64,000 bases of DNA from Lepidodermella squamata (taxonomy: Eukaryota > Gastrotricha). The DNA lies in assembly GCA_047495785.1 (NCBI GenBank), contig JBLDXI010000028.1, forward strand, positions 1,116,001-1,180,000, written 5' to 3'. Positions 1 to 12,200 of the stretch are shown here, piece by piece (positions within the stretch are counted from its first letter, which is position 1; each line of letters starts with the position of its first letter). A program made the position numbers and the translations under genes. The notes beneath the pieces are model-generated. The model was not told the origin of the DNA, searched no databases, and saw only the letters and a list, made by a program, of their open reading frames with translations.

Positions 1-625
1 GGCATTATTTCCTTCGTGCGACCAAGGATGGTGTACGCTTTTCGAACGGAACTGTCCAGTTTTATTCTCGAGGGTATGGGTTAATTTTTTTTTATTGCCG
101 ATGCAGGCGACTTCGATGAGATAAAGCTTCACATCGACCTTTGGTTGTTGATTGCTACAGAAATATGAAGAAATGCTGTTTGCTGATGAGACTTGAGTTT
201 GAGGTAGTCATGCTTGACCTCCCCTCTGAATGAAGTTGCATATTTACTTTTCAACCCTGGCCTTTGGCTATTGGTGTGGTGGGATCCATCCCACGATCTC
301 ACGCAGTGCAGAACAAACTGGACGCGAAAAGCGTGCGATTTTATTTTTGGCGAAATGCTTAGATGATTTAAATGAATAATAAATGTCCACGACCCCCGAG
401 CTAGGCTGCTCTTATTGCTGCTTATCAATTTCAAATAGCGAACAAAGCAACGAAATTCCGCAAAATTGTTAACTCACTCCACACTTAGCCATTTGCGATA
501 ATTTCAACCTTTACAGTATACAATACCTCCTTAATTCTTGGGCCAAATCTGTTTCTTAGTCCTATTGTAGCCTGCTTCTAATAAATTTTCAATTCCATTA
601 TAGGGTTTAACAAAAAGTATTGACA
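1..625. other. Window start, no gene recognised; possible 5' splice acceptor for the next gene
   Basis: I see no convincing coding exon. The open frames on both strands are short and have no recognisable motif. Near the right edge a pyrimidine/T-rich stretch ends in TATAG (AG at 602-603), 22 bases before the V-ATPase subunit e start codon. It could be the acceptor of a 5'UTR intron or of a spliced leader. Confidence 0.4.
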
Positions 626-871
626 ATGTGGGCACTGCCGACATTTTCCGGACTGTGGTTCGTCGTGGGCGTTATTTGCCCGTTTTTCGTACCTCGAAGC
701 AATCCTAATCGTGGTCTTATACAAACAATGTTGGCTCTCACAGCTGCTTGCTGCTGGCTTTTCTGGATTTGCGTCTATCTTCATCAGTTGAACCCTCTAA
801 TCGGCCCGATTTTGAAAAATTCGACGATATACGTTATGCAACGGGAATGGTTTGGTAAAACTGACGACTGA
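626..871 (+). CDS. ATP6V0E: V-type proton ATPase subunit e (ATP6V0E family)
   Basis: Single-exon frame of 81 residues. Subunit e is a small hydrophobic part of the membrane V0 sector of the vacuolar proton pump, which acidifies endosomes, lysosomes and secretory organelles. The sequence shows two membrane segments (about residues 6-25 and 34-53). It has the family landmarks PRSNPNRGLIQTML between them and LNPLIGPILKNSTIYV after the second helix. The length matches the family's usual 80 or so. I take ATG 626; the in-frame codons just upstream are not ATG. A splice-acceptor-like AG lies 22 bases upstream. The next gene, bystin, begins 392 bases downstream on the same strand. Confidence 0.85.
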   Translation: MWALPTFSGLWFVVGVICPFFVPRSNPNRGLIQTMLALTAACCWLFWICVYLHQLNPLIGPILKNSTIYVMQREWFGKTDD

Positions 872-1263
872 TTAAGATGTATTACTGATGGTTCTATAAA
901 TATCGGATATTTGATTCCAAAGCCTGTCTTATTAGCATATAGTCGACGAAGCCCTTTCTTCTAATTTTGTTCTACCATCCCAAATTTTTTAAACAATTGC
1001 AATGCTTAATGTGAGATACATGTAAATTATCAAATCAATTTGCGCTTGCGTAATAGTGTGTTGTGCGTCGGTGCATTTTTTTCCATGAGATATCAGAGGC
1101 AAGTATTTTCAGTCTTTGTATGATTCTTGTTATATACACATAAATTTCTCGTCTCACGCGTAGCAATCGATGATTCTGTGACTTGACTGTCTATCAAAAT
1201 AAAAATTTGGATTTCATTGTTTAATTGCGCCGTCACTATTTTAGGCATTGCAAGCTTTAAAAA

Positions 1264-2727
1264 ATGGGTAAACGAAAAAGTGCGGAGCTGAAATTGAAAA
1301 ATGTCTCATTGGAAGATCAACTTGCTGCTGATGCTGCTCCTCGGCAAAGGGATCGAAAGAAAGCTAAACTGCCGAGCGATGAACCTTCAGAAGACGTTTC
1401 GGTTATGTCCCTGGCTAAACGAGACATGTTGCTAGCCTCGGAAATGAGATCGGAGAGTGAAAGCGATGGGGAGGAACCGTAGGTTTAAGTCAAATATGAG
1501 GTGATGGTTTACTATGATTAAGCTTTTCTAGGATGATCCAACCTGCCCCGAGGAAGGGGAAACTCATTGCTACTCCCCATTCTGACAGTGAAGATGATTT
1601 GGATGGATTGAGTGAAGCATCCGAGGATGACGCTAGGAGCTATGCCCCGATCGATTATGAAGATAATTCTCATGAATTATACGATGAATTGGTAAAGAAA
1701 TATTAATTATTGGAATTTTGTTTTTTAAGCTGCATTTTTGTAGCAATTAACAGATAATGATGCTGTAATTTTGGATTCATTAACCGGCGGCGCAAAAATG
1801 TCGCTAGCCGAGGCCATGCGTAAAAAATTCGAGCAGAAATTGAATGAAGCTCTCGAGGGTGGGCCGAGTGGCGAGAAGACCGGATTAGACCCTCGCATCG
1901 TAAAATTATATCGCGGTGTTGGGCAAGTTTTGTCGAAATATCGATCTGGGAGATTACCGAAAGCTTTCAAAATCGTACCATCTCTCTCGAATTGGGAAAC
2001 AGTCCTCTGGATTATGGAACCTGATAAATGGACGGCTGCTGCTGTTTACGAGGGAACTCGACTTTTCGCCTCGAATTTGAACGAAAAAATGGCTCAACGT
2101 TTCTATAATTTGGTGCTATTGCCCCGTTTGCGTGACGACATTGCCGAGTACAAAAAGTTATCGCCTCATTTGTACCAGGCCCTTATGAAATCAGTCTTCA
2201 AACCAGCTGCGTTTTTCAAGGGAATTTTAATTCCGTTGTGTGAAGATCCGGATTGCACGTTGAGAGAGGCGGTTGTTTTCGGCAGTGCTTTAGCTAAGAT
2301 TTCAATTCCTATGCTTCATTCTGCGGCTGCTTTGTTACGTTTGCTGCAAATTCCCGGCTACAGCGGGCCGACTATGATCATTTTACACATTTTGCTCAAG
2401 AAACGTTACACATTACCGTTTCGTGTTGTTGACGAATTGGTAGCGTATTTCATGCGATTCGGCGAGAGTGATGAAGAAATGAGCGATGAAGAACCGCTTC
2501 CAGTTTTGTGGCACCAGTGCTTGTTGACCCTAGTGACGCATTACGCGAGAGATATGAGCGCATCTCAGCGACATATGTTGTTAGACCTTACGAAACGCCG
2601 TCATCACTCGTCGATTTCATCGGCAATCCGAGCTGAACTGAACACCTCGCCGGTCACTCGTGAGGACAGCGCTGTTGGAACAACGAGTGTTCCACATTCA
2701 AGAACCGTCAGTCTTAGCATGGAATGA
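1264..2727 (+). CDS. BYSL: Bystin, 40S ribosome biogenesis factor (BYSL/Enp1)
   Basis: Three exons, 1264-1478, 1532-1691 and 1744-2727, join in phase to 452 residues; animal bystins are about 440. Bystin/Enp1 binds pre-40S particles in nucleolus and cytoplasm and is needed for 18S rRNA maturation. The N-terminal third is charged and acidic, as in the family (serine/glutamate tracts near residues 45-70 and 85-110). The Bystin domain fills the last exon, from the LTGGAK segment to a C-terminal region rich in Arg and His. The introns are 53 and 52 bases, with GTAGGT and GTAAAG donors. An acceptor-like TTTTAG (AG 1243-1244) lies 19 bases before the ATG. An AATAAA signal is at 2745-2750, just after the stop. 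Confidence 0.93.
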
Positions 2728-3013
2728 GATTTTCGGCAAAATCTAATAAATCAAATTTGCTCAAAATATTGAATGGTTTCGAATTCGCTGTTGAATTCCG
2801 ATAAAGGACCAAAGATTTTACGAATATTTCGACTTGAAAATTGAATTTCAATTAAAAAATCAGCGACTCGAAACCTAACATATATTCTGAGCCTACAATG
2901 TGCAACATCAAAATAAATAAGGGAGGAGGAGTTTTCTTATAAAATCAATCGGACTTTTATTCAATGGTTTTACGTTTAGCTAGATATTTACTCTTATTTA
3001 AAACACGTTGAAA
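2728..3013. other. Bystin 3' end and intergenic spacer
   Basis: AT-rich spacer of 286 bases between bystin and COPS2. It contains the bystin polyadenylation signal AATAAA at 2745-2750. A TTTTACGTTTAG stretch about 30 bases upstream of the COPS2 ATG could serve as a splice acceptor. No coding frame is seen. Confidence 0.5.
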
Positions 3014-6000
3014 ATGGATGACGATATGATGGATGATGAGTACGCGTTGGAGTATTCGGATGACGACGAAGATGAGCCGAATGTTGACCTTGAAAACCAA
3101 TATTACAGCTCGAAAACACTGAAATCCGACAACCCAAACGAGGCGCTGAGGGGCTTTCGCCGCGTGTTAGAACTCGAGGGGGACGTTAAGGGTGAATGGG
3201 GCTTCAAAGCGTTGAAGCAAATGATGAAAATCAATTTCAAGCTGGGAAAATACGACGAAATGCTTCGCGATTACAACACGCTGTTGACTTATATGAAATC
3301 AGCGGTGACGAAAAATTACTCGGAGAAATCGATCAATTCAATTTTGGACTATGTCTCAACGTCGAAACAAAAGGATTTGTTACAACAATTTTACGAAACT
3401 ACGCTGAACGCGTTGAAAGAGTCGAAAAACGACCGGTTGTGGTTCAAGGCGAATCTGAAGTTGGGCAAATTGTATTTCGACCAGGGTGACTATGCGAAAC
3501 TGCAGAAAACCCTGCGTGAATTGCATCAGAGTTGCCAGAACGATGAAGGCGAGGCTGATTTGAAAAAAGGCACTCAGCTGTTGGAAATCTACGCCCTTGA
3601 AATTCAAATGTATACCGAGCAGAAGAATAACAAACGCTTGAAGGCGCTGTACAGCCAATCGCTTCATATCAAATCGGCTATTCCACATCCGTTGATTATG
3701 GGCGTTATTCGGGAGTGTGGTGGCAAAATGCATTTGCGTGAAGGCGAGTTCGAAAAGGCTCACATGGATTTCTTCGAAGCGTTTAAAAACTACGATGAAG
3801 CCGGTAGCCCGAGGTAAATTCAGCCAAAATGAATAAATATGAATGAATCACGTTTACCGGATAATTTACTTGTTTCTATGATGGAGGAGGTTTTCGTTAA
3901 CATTTTGAAATCTAACTTTTTAAAGCCATTTTGGAGAAATTTATCAAGCCCAAAACATATATTTTACAATTTTTATTCAATTTTATTCTCACAGGTTTAA
4001 ATCAAATTCATTATTCTTGCGCATATTTTTAAAATTTTGAGGGTTAAAAGGAATTCTTTAATAAAATCTGATACCTTAGACCTCGAGAATTGAAATGAAA
4101 TCAACCGAATCGCTGAATTATTTGGAACAAACTTTGCCTCGAATGCTTTGAAAATATTCGATTGAATTTTTTTTATATTATCTCCGAATTTTCCAACATA
4201 TTTTGTAAAGTATTTTTAAATTTGGCTCCCATTCTATGAAAAACGCGCAATTTATTTCTCATTAGTTTTGCTAATTTTAACAATTTTTTGAATTTCCTGA
4301 ATATTTTTCTGAGATATTCGTGCGGGAGTATCGTAAATTTCTTATATGATGATGATTTTCTGTATCAAAATTGTTATCTTGTTTATTTCAGGCGAATCAC
4401 GTGTTTGAAATATGTGGTGCTAGCGAGTATGCTCATGAAGTCGGCTATAAACCCGTTCGATTCTCAAGAAACGAAGCCGTACAAATTCGACCAGGAAATC
4501 GCCGCTGTTACAAATCTCATCAGCGCGTACCAGATGGGCGATTTGGAGACGTTTGAAAAAGTTCTCGCCGAACACCGCCAGTCCATTATGGACGATCCGT
4601 TCATGCGCGAGCACATCGAAGATCTGCTTCGCAATATTCGAACGCAAGTCTTACTGCGCCTCGTCAAGCCGTACACGCGCGTGAAGCTGGAAAGCTTAGC
4701 GAAAACACTCAAAATCGCGTCACATGAAGTTGAAAGCTTGCTGGTGGTTTGCATTCTCGATGGGTAAATTTCTTTTAATTACTTATCGTTGGTAGCCGAT
4801 AAATTGTGCCCTGTAAGTAATACAATCGCAGAAGATGCATAGTAACTAGGCCAAAAATGCTACGATTTGTGAGTACTATCTTATGGTCTTGGTATGGATC
4901 ACGATAATAATTGGGTCATTCCATCTGAATTCGACGGGAAACTTTGCTAAGGTTCTTGGTTGTTAGAATAGCTTATGACAATTATTTTCGTGTCAATCTC
5001 AAAAATAAGGGGACTTATTAGGACTTGTTTGACATGGACTTCGTGCTCAGCATTCGAGAAAGTGTTCGAGAAGTTCAGAATATCTTCAAGGTAAATTACG
5101 ACGCAAACGTCGATCATGTCGCGGAAAACATTATTCATGAAGTGTTGAAACGCTGCCAGGGCATTGGACAAACCGAAAGGCATCACCAGATACTCAAACA
5201 GGCCATATTTCGAGCGAAAAGCCGTTTTCCATTCATCACCTTCACGAATGCGAAGTAAATAGCACGCATTTTCAAGCCGAGACACGTGAATATCTTTGCC
5301 TTGCCAACACGGTCGAGCGTTTCAGGAATCAGCGGCAATGGGCATCGAAATTTCGTAACGCGATTTAACCCGCGCTAGTCAACAACTGGGTGCAGAGTTT
5401 CCATTCCGAGCATTCCACGATCCATTTCTATTCCTCCATGGGGCCAACTCACTTGAATCATGTGTTGTTTACGCGATTCTAGGTATATAATCTATTTGGC
5501 GTTGCGCGGCTCAGAGGTATCGTATGCCGATCGCTAACGATTTCATCGACCGAATATTGTCACAAAAATTTCCGCTTCAGCAACATTGTAATTGAAGTCG
5601 TAACCGTGAATTTCCTCAGTCCAATCTGTTCTAGCCTGCCCCTTCAAACCTAGACGATGAAGCTCATCGGTAACCTGGGCCGATTGCTTCGAAAGCTTAG
5701 GGCGATACAAATCCGATACTTTTTCGACAGTAATGAAAACCAGCCATGCATGAGTGACTTACGGCCGATTGACGTTTCCGATCGCTATTCCAGCAAGGTC
5801 TTTCTACACAGGTTCATTAATCATCAGATAATTGAAAAATAGAAACAAGGTTAAAATTTGTAAGGCTGGTACAGTAGGAAGCTCCGAATATGAATAACAT
5901 ATTTTGCGTTTCTGATCTTCAATTGTTTCAATTTTTAGATACATCGATGGGCGGATCGATCAAGTGAGCGGCGTTCTCGAGCTGCAGCACAAGCAAGTGA

Positions 6001-6251
6001 ACCAAGCTGGCCAGACAGGCGTGGCGAGCGGGCTCGATTCAACGGCTCAATCCTCGCAAGGCCAAGGTGCTAGCTCATCCTCGGCGGTAACTGGCGGCGG
6101 CGCAAATGCCGCCAATGTCGGCTCGCTTTTCCCGCCAGTTTCCACGCCATCTTCGAGTTCGACCTCGCTGGACCGATACGCGGCCGTGGACGCGTGGTCG
6201 CGGCAATTGCGCTCGTTGCTCACCGCAGTTACTCGCCGCGTCCGAGACTAG
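3014..6251 (+). CDS. COPS2: COP9 signalosome subunit 2 (CSN2/TRIP15)
   Basis: Exons 3014-3813, 4392-4763 and 5939-6251 join in phase to 494 residues. CSN2 is the PCI-domain scaffold of the COP9 signalosome; it helps the complex bind cullin-RING ligases for NEDD8 removal. Exon 1 shows the acidic N terminus, the VDLENQYY motif and the TPR-like repeats ([34 protein letters not shown]). Exon 2 holds the PCI winged-helix part ([20 protein letters not shown]). Exon 3 ends with the family tail aligned at [15 protein letters not shown]. The protein is about 50 residues longer than the human one because exon 3 carries a Ser/Gly/Ala-rich low-complexity insert. ATG 3014 is the first in-frame ATG. Intron 2 (1,175 bases) contains a reverse-strand Gypsy fragment. 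Confidence 0.95.
4950..5400 (-). mobile_element. Ty3/Gypsy retrotransposon reverse transcriptase fragment in COPS2 intron 2
   Basis: On the minus strand a frame reads the Ty3/Gypsy RT core, including [36 protein letters not shown] and then VVIYLEDIL. That last block corresponds to the catalytic YLDDIL box, with the first Asp changed to Glu. Upstream on the same strand, in another frame, [19 protein letters not shown] matches the usual preceding block. I see no intact gag, protease, integrase or LTRs. The copy is a frame-broken, catalytically altered relic lying antisense inside the host gene. Confidence 0.85.
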
Positions 6252-6903
6252 ACTCTGTGATTTATTTTTCATTCCTTCCTCCATCTCTCGTTTTCGCGAT
6301 ATATAATTAACGCGCTATATAAATCTTCGTTATTTGTCTGTGTAACATGCGCTGAAAAAAACATCCCCGTGAAAACATGTAACCAGTTTACTAACAATGA
6401 TATGAATCGGTGCTTCAAGCATGTTTTTCACTTGTTAACATGCGAATTAGTTAATAACAGTCAGTAAATTGAAGAATAAAGTGAAATGAAACTCGAAACA
6501 TAACATAATATGTACTAACACGGTAAAACGGATGACAACTCAAGGTACGCTGGACTTCCCTGAGCCCGTGAATATTACCAATTACCAATGGAAATAATTA
6601 CCGGAAAATATGAAATTCGTAGTAGCAGAAAAGATTTTATATCCCGAATTTATTTTTTTTTCGATTTTTTTGAATGTGAAATTGAGGGATCATCGGAAGT
6701 TTACTTGGGGGTTTTATCAACTCGGAAAATGAATTTTTCTAATTTTTTATGCTAAGACTAAATGATGTGAAATTGATGCTCATTCCAGTTTATTATGTTG
6801 AAGTAATTCCATCATTCTTTTACTGTTGTGAACGTGTCCATTCAATGTTATACATTTTCTGTTGATTTTGTAGGATTTTAGACGGAAAGTTGAGCACAAG
6901 TCG
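6252..6903. other. Intergenic, COPS2 3' region to METTL24-like gene
   Basis: AT-rich spacer of about 650 bases without a convincing ORF. An AATAAA is present near 6475, late for COPS2. A TTGATTTTGTAG acceptor-like stretch (AG 6872-6873) lies 30 bases upstream of the next ATG. Confidence 0.45.
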
Positions 6904-9106
6904 ATGCGGCCATCACTGGCTTGCAAATCGGCACTGAAAGCGATACTTCTCTTCAGCTTCATTTATGCCTTCATGCGGATTGGCGACCACATTATGGCCT
7001 CGATTTTCTCCTCAGTCTACCTGGCTAAAAATGGCGATTACCTTCAAGCCCCGAAAGATTGCCCATCCCTAACAAATCTAACCAACGCAATATCGACGAA
7101 AGGAGGCCGAGAGAAAATTCTGAAAGAGCCGTCTCAATTCGCACAAGAAGACGGCGAAAAACTGCCACATATTGTTGAATCTTATCGAGTTTCAGGTTTA
7201 GCCTCGAAAGTTGTGAAAATTCTGACGAAACCAGTCGATGTCCCGTGTCGAAATCTAGGCCGGTTTGGAATCAGCGAACCAGGTGGTCACGATGGCCATC
7301 TAGTTTGCCTAGACGTAATTCCTGAAGATGAACCTGTAAGACCTGAGGGATCGAAAAGGTGTTTAGTCTACTCATTCGGGGTGGGCTATGACTTCAGTTT
7401 TGAAGACCAGATTATAAAACGCGGTTGTGACGTTCACTCCTTCGACCCGTCTATGATTTTTGCCGATCATGTCCGCGGTGAAGGGGTCAGATTTCATCGC
7501 ACGGGCCTTCACGACTCGAATTCAGACGATTATGCGCCGTTTTTGGGTGGATTCGTCAAAGAGCCGCAAATTTGGCGGGTTCGAACGTTGGATTCGATTT
7601 TGACGGATCTAGGCCATGAAATGCGGAATATTTCGGTGCTGAAAGTGGATATTGAAGGTTCTGAGTGGCCGTTGATTGAATATCTAATGTTCGAAAAACC
7701 CACCCTGTTGGCGAGGATCGATCAATTTATTGTTGAATGGCATATTGGAGCGAAGCAACAACGCCAAATCGACTCAATATATAAGGTGAGCATTTCGGAC
7801 CTATTTAATGTAATGATTATCTACTTATTAAGTCCGTAAATATTCGCTAAAAAGTGACGAAGACCGAAGGCTATAAGAAAAGCTCAATAGGAAGTCTAAT
7901 CGTCGAAATACCATCGAAGTATCGTTAGCATTTCCTTCTCTCGCTGTAAGATCACAGTGTCTTTACACGGGCCCTTGTTCGTTTACTAATGGGCTCATCC
8001 CCTTGGTGAGTTGCCGCAGGTTCGATTTTGATGCCCTTGGAAACCTAGGGACAACGTTCGGGAATTTCATTTTGCTCAGTGGCAATGTATCCTCGGGAAG
8101 ATGAAGGAACACTGCTGGCCTGTCTGGGAATAGTTTCGCAACGGAAAACTCTTCGTCTTTTGATATGATTCGCATTTCTAGTGTGTCGGTCGACCAGTGC
8201 TCCAAAAAGTGGTTTTCTGTCTCGTAACCGGTCAGACAATTTTAGAAACTGTCTCTTGCCTTCCATTACAAAAACATGACATGGCTGTCATTTCGACTCC
8301 TTACTCGCGTAGATTACAGGCAATTTGAATGGGCAAAAAGAGTTTTCCTACAAAAAATTAGGATCTAAATGGCCCAGCGACCCCCCAACAATCAAAATAC
8401 GTGAGATCAGCGAGACAAATCGCAGGAAACTCATCCAATCTTGTTACCCTATCAGCTGAGCCTCTGAATCTGTCTCGTAATTTAATTACTATATTACCGT
8501 CTTTTTGGAGCTCTGCGGTCGACCTCGGACAAACCTGTGGTGAGAAAGAGTGCCGGCCATGGTCGTTACGCCCTTTATTTGACTTAAAGATGGGCTCGCT
8601 ATCAAATTTTGGAATAAACATATGAGCACTGGTGCTCCTTTAAAAACCGTCGCAATCGCTTGCTAACTTTTCGATCCCTATCGATTAGCCATATATAAAA
8701 ACTTAAACAGAGATAGAACTAACCCGATCGAGAAATTCGAATTAAAACTGGATGCAGTGGTCGCGAGATGCCGTTAGACGTTCAATATGGCCCTCCTTTT
8801 CGCAGAGACAGAAGCCAACAGGAACCGCTTTATTTTGTGACTTTTTGAAGCCCAGTGTAGTGTGAAAAGCGTACATTAACAGTGAACATGTTGGCTAAAT
8901 TGAAGCTCTTTTGAATTGCAAAATTGTAATTTGAAACTTCTATGATTTTTTAGCTGGCAAGTTTGTTTCGAAAGTGTGCCGGTTTTTCTCTGGTCTATGC
9001 CGATCATTGGCGGCGAGATGCTGATATGCATGCGTTTCTGACGACCTACGTCAATTCCCGGCTGTTAACCGCCCATCAATCGTTTTTCTACAATATCGAA
9101 AGTTGA
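6904..9106 (+). CDS. METTL24-like methyltransferase (Methyltransf_22/FkbM-type), type II membrane protein
   Basis: Two exons, 6904-7785 and 8954-9106, join in phase at a GTGAGC donor to 344 residues. One N-terminal hydrophobic segment (about residues 10-32) suggests a Golgi-type signal anchor with a luminal C-terminal domain. The luminal part has the Rossmann-type SAM-binding pattern of the Methyltransf_22/FkbM group: YSFGVGYDFSFEDQ, then an Asp-containing strand HSFDPS, then LKVDIEGSEWPLIEYL. Exon 2 supplies the terminal strands (AGFSLVYADHWRRDA). Substrate is unknown; METTL24 proteins are poorly characterised. Intron 1 (1,168 bases) shows nothing I can name. The AMT start lies 141 bases beyond the stop. 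Confidence 0.82.
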
Positions 9107-9247
9107 TCTTGCTCAAGTTTTTTTATTGCCAGAAGTGCTTCTTCTTATGCTTTTTTTTACCAACTTCTGCTTTCTTGCTATTCATGGTTGTCAATTTTTT
9201 ACGATTTGAAATAAAATGTTTCTAGATTATTTTGATACGATACTAGC
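9107..9247 (+). other. Operon-like intercistronic spacer, METTL24-like to AMT
   Basis: The spacer is 141 bases. It contains AATAAA at 9210-9215, followed ten bases later by the acceptor-like TTTCTAG (AG 9224-9225), 22 bases upstream of the AMT ATG. A poly(A) signal directly before an acceptor is the arrangement seen in polycistronic units resolved by spliced-leader trans-splicing. A conventional 5'UTR intron for AMT is the alternative. Confidence 0.5.
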
Positions 9248-12200
9248 ATGGCTTTTGCGATTCGAAGCGCGGTGGTGAGACGGCTTAGTTCGGCGGCTGG
9301 GTCAGTCAGAAAAACGGCACTGTACGATTTTCACGTCAAGAATAAGGGCAAAATGGTTCCCTTTGCCGGGTGGCTGATGCCGGTTCTATATGGCAGCCAT
9401 GGAATCATCGAATCACACTTGCACACCAGAAAAGGTTTGTTCTAGCCATTTCAAAAATCATGCTCTATTTACTGTTAGAATTATATAAATTGGAACTAAT
9501 TGAAACCAACTGGTGTAATCGTAGTTATAGGTACTTAGCGAAACGAACAGAGGTAATCAGGCCCCAGGTTTGAGGGATTTTCTTTAAGGGCCCGCCTAGC
9601 CCTTCGCTCTTAAGCTTTATCACAGCAGGTCATGGGCCTGTCTGGAAAGAGAATTAACGAAAACAATGGAACTCGGCAGCAAATATGTTTCCAGTCCATC
9701 GTCACCCAGAGATGAAATCGGCAAAAAACAACATTGCTGAGAGGTGACTTGGCCACTTTATATAAGCCTTGACTTCTTTTGCATCGTTCATTACAAACTT
9801 CAGCAGTCCGTAATAGTGGAGATCAGATCCACAAGCACATAAAAAGTGGGATCTTGTAATATTTTCTCACGCTGTTTCTTATTTTGTCTTGGTGGGCCAA
9901 GGTTGCTCTCGATGTCTCCTGAGAACAGCAGTGAGTTGACAGAAAACAGCTGTGTGATGTCGGGCGGCTTTATCAAATTGAAAATTTGAACCGGTTGCAT
10001 CATTATACGAAGTTCGACTAGAACTGAAATTGAACACTGTTTCGATGACTCGGCGTTACTACCGGTTTTACATTTGTCAGCTGTTTCGAAGTATACCCAC
10101 ACTAGTAGCTCGAAAAATTTATATATGAGTATTACAAGTCTACGAATGCTAGAAGAGATGCGCTGAGAATGAATCGGCAGCATTACCTAGGAGTGACTGA
10201 TAATGGCTACATTGATCACTGCTGCAATGATGGAAATACAATATCGACTTTGCCTATGGATTCATATTCAATTTGCAGACGCGCATTGTTTATCACTGCG
10301 CCGTGAATGGCCCGGTTGTGAGGGAGTAATTCCAGAGCCAAACGCTGAGCCACTTCCGCTCGATTTCTTGTGTGTTTCTTCGTAAGGCCACTCTTCACGG
10401 AAATGGAAGCTACTGAGCTAGGAAATCAGCAAATGACTTCGAGCCGTGTCGCTAATTTTCACCTCGCTTTTTTCGAATCTAACAACTGCCTTTCGGTCGC
10501 AATTATGGACGATTTGATATGAAATGCGTCGATTATAGTACAACGCGGATTCATTCGCTAACAGTTGAAACGATGAAGAATAACATATCAAGAGCAATGA
10601 GAGATGAGAGTAGATATAAATGTTTTGCTGATCTTACCGCTCGAAGAACAAGGAACGCGATACGCAATGCACAGTGAAGGGGGCACCAATAAATGTCATC
10701 AGTATCGATTTTTAAGAGGCTAGAAGGTAGATAACGCTTTGGCTTGCGATCGTTTTCATCGATGCCGACGTCCAAGGGTTTCGTCGCGTTCTCGACAACA
10801 TTGAAGATACAACATAGACAACAAAAATCAAGCGCGCCACTGTGGCTCGTTCTAACCACCTTTCCAATAGCCGATAGATCGACGCTAATGGAGCTGCAGA
10901 TTTCGGGTAGCTTAATAGTGTGGGAAGGAAGAAAGGAATTTATATATTATATACTATGTGCTACAGTCAGGAGTTCTAGTCGAGTGGTGGATGGAAGACA
11001 GATTCGTAAGCTTCGAAACGACAGATGAAGAGAATGGAGGATAAGATACGAATTACTATAAGATTCACTAATAGAATCGATTATTAGGTCGAAAATAAAA
11101 TGCTGAAATGTGTAGTTTGAAGTTAATAAAATGGGCATCGGTAACTATGAATTATATGTCTGATTGAATTTTCCTTATTTCGAAGCTGATTTATACTATT
11201 TTCATATTTTGATTAGCCGCCAGTCTGTTCGACGTGTCGCACATGCTGCAAACGCGAATCAGCGGCAAGGACGCTGCGGCTTTCATCGAAACAGCCGTTG
11301 TGGCCGACGTTGCTGGTCTGCCACCTGGCCGCGGCTCGTTGACCGTCATGACGACAGACAAAGGCGGCATTGTGGATGATTTGATTGTAACGCAGACGAA
11401 AGAAGGCTACTTATACGTGGTATCGAATGCTGGCTGCTCCGAGAAAGATCTAGCTCATTTACGGGCCAAGTTGGCTGCATTCAGGGCGAAAAAATCTGGT
11501 GCGGATGTCAAGTTTGAAGTGATTGAAGATCACAGTTTGGTGGCGTTACAAGGCCCGGCTATGAAGCATGTCCTGCAGCAGGGTGTGAAAGATCAACTAT
11601 CGAAGCTGCTGTTCATGAATTCAATTGAGACGAGTGTTTTTGGTATCGCGAAATGCCGGGTTACCCGGTGTGGCTATACTGGAGAGGACGGAGTTGAGGT
11701 AAATGATGTTTACACTTTATTCTGTAATCGTACATCAGTGGCCTTCTGGTTACATAACTTTCAAAATTTTTCAATCATAGCATTTTGTTTGTCAAACTGA
11801 GTAAGAGCCATATGTATAAATAAGGCCCTAGGGAAGGCTAGTTTCGAGGAAAAACTCACATAATAAGGCGAGGCGAAGCCGAGTCTTATTATGCGATTTT
11901 TCCGAGGAACTAGCCGTACCGTGGGCCTTATTAGACATATTACTCAAGGCGAAGCGTTCACCGTTCCCGATAAAACTGCAATTTAATTGGAAAAATGTGA
12001 CATAATAGGTGATTTTCTGGTGTGAAATTCGACTTTAAAAAATCAACCTTAAAACTGTACGATGAAAACGGCCTTTTTGAACGAATTTCATGCTGAAACA
12101 AGAAAAGTGATCTCGCTTCGCTCGAAGAGTTTCAAGTGCTTTTTCTCGCTTCGCTCGATGAAATCAGCGTCCCCTCGCTTTGCTCGGGCGAAAACCTTGC

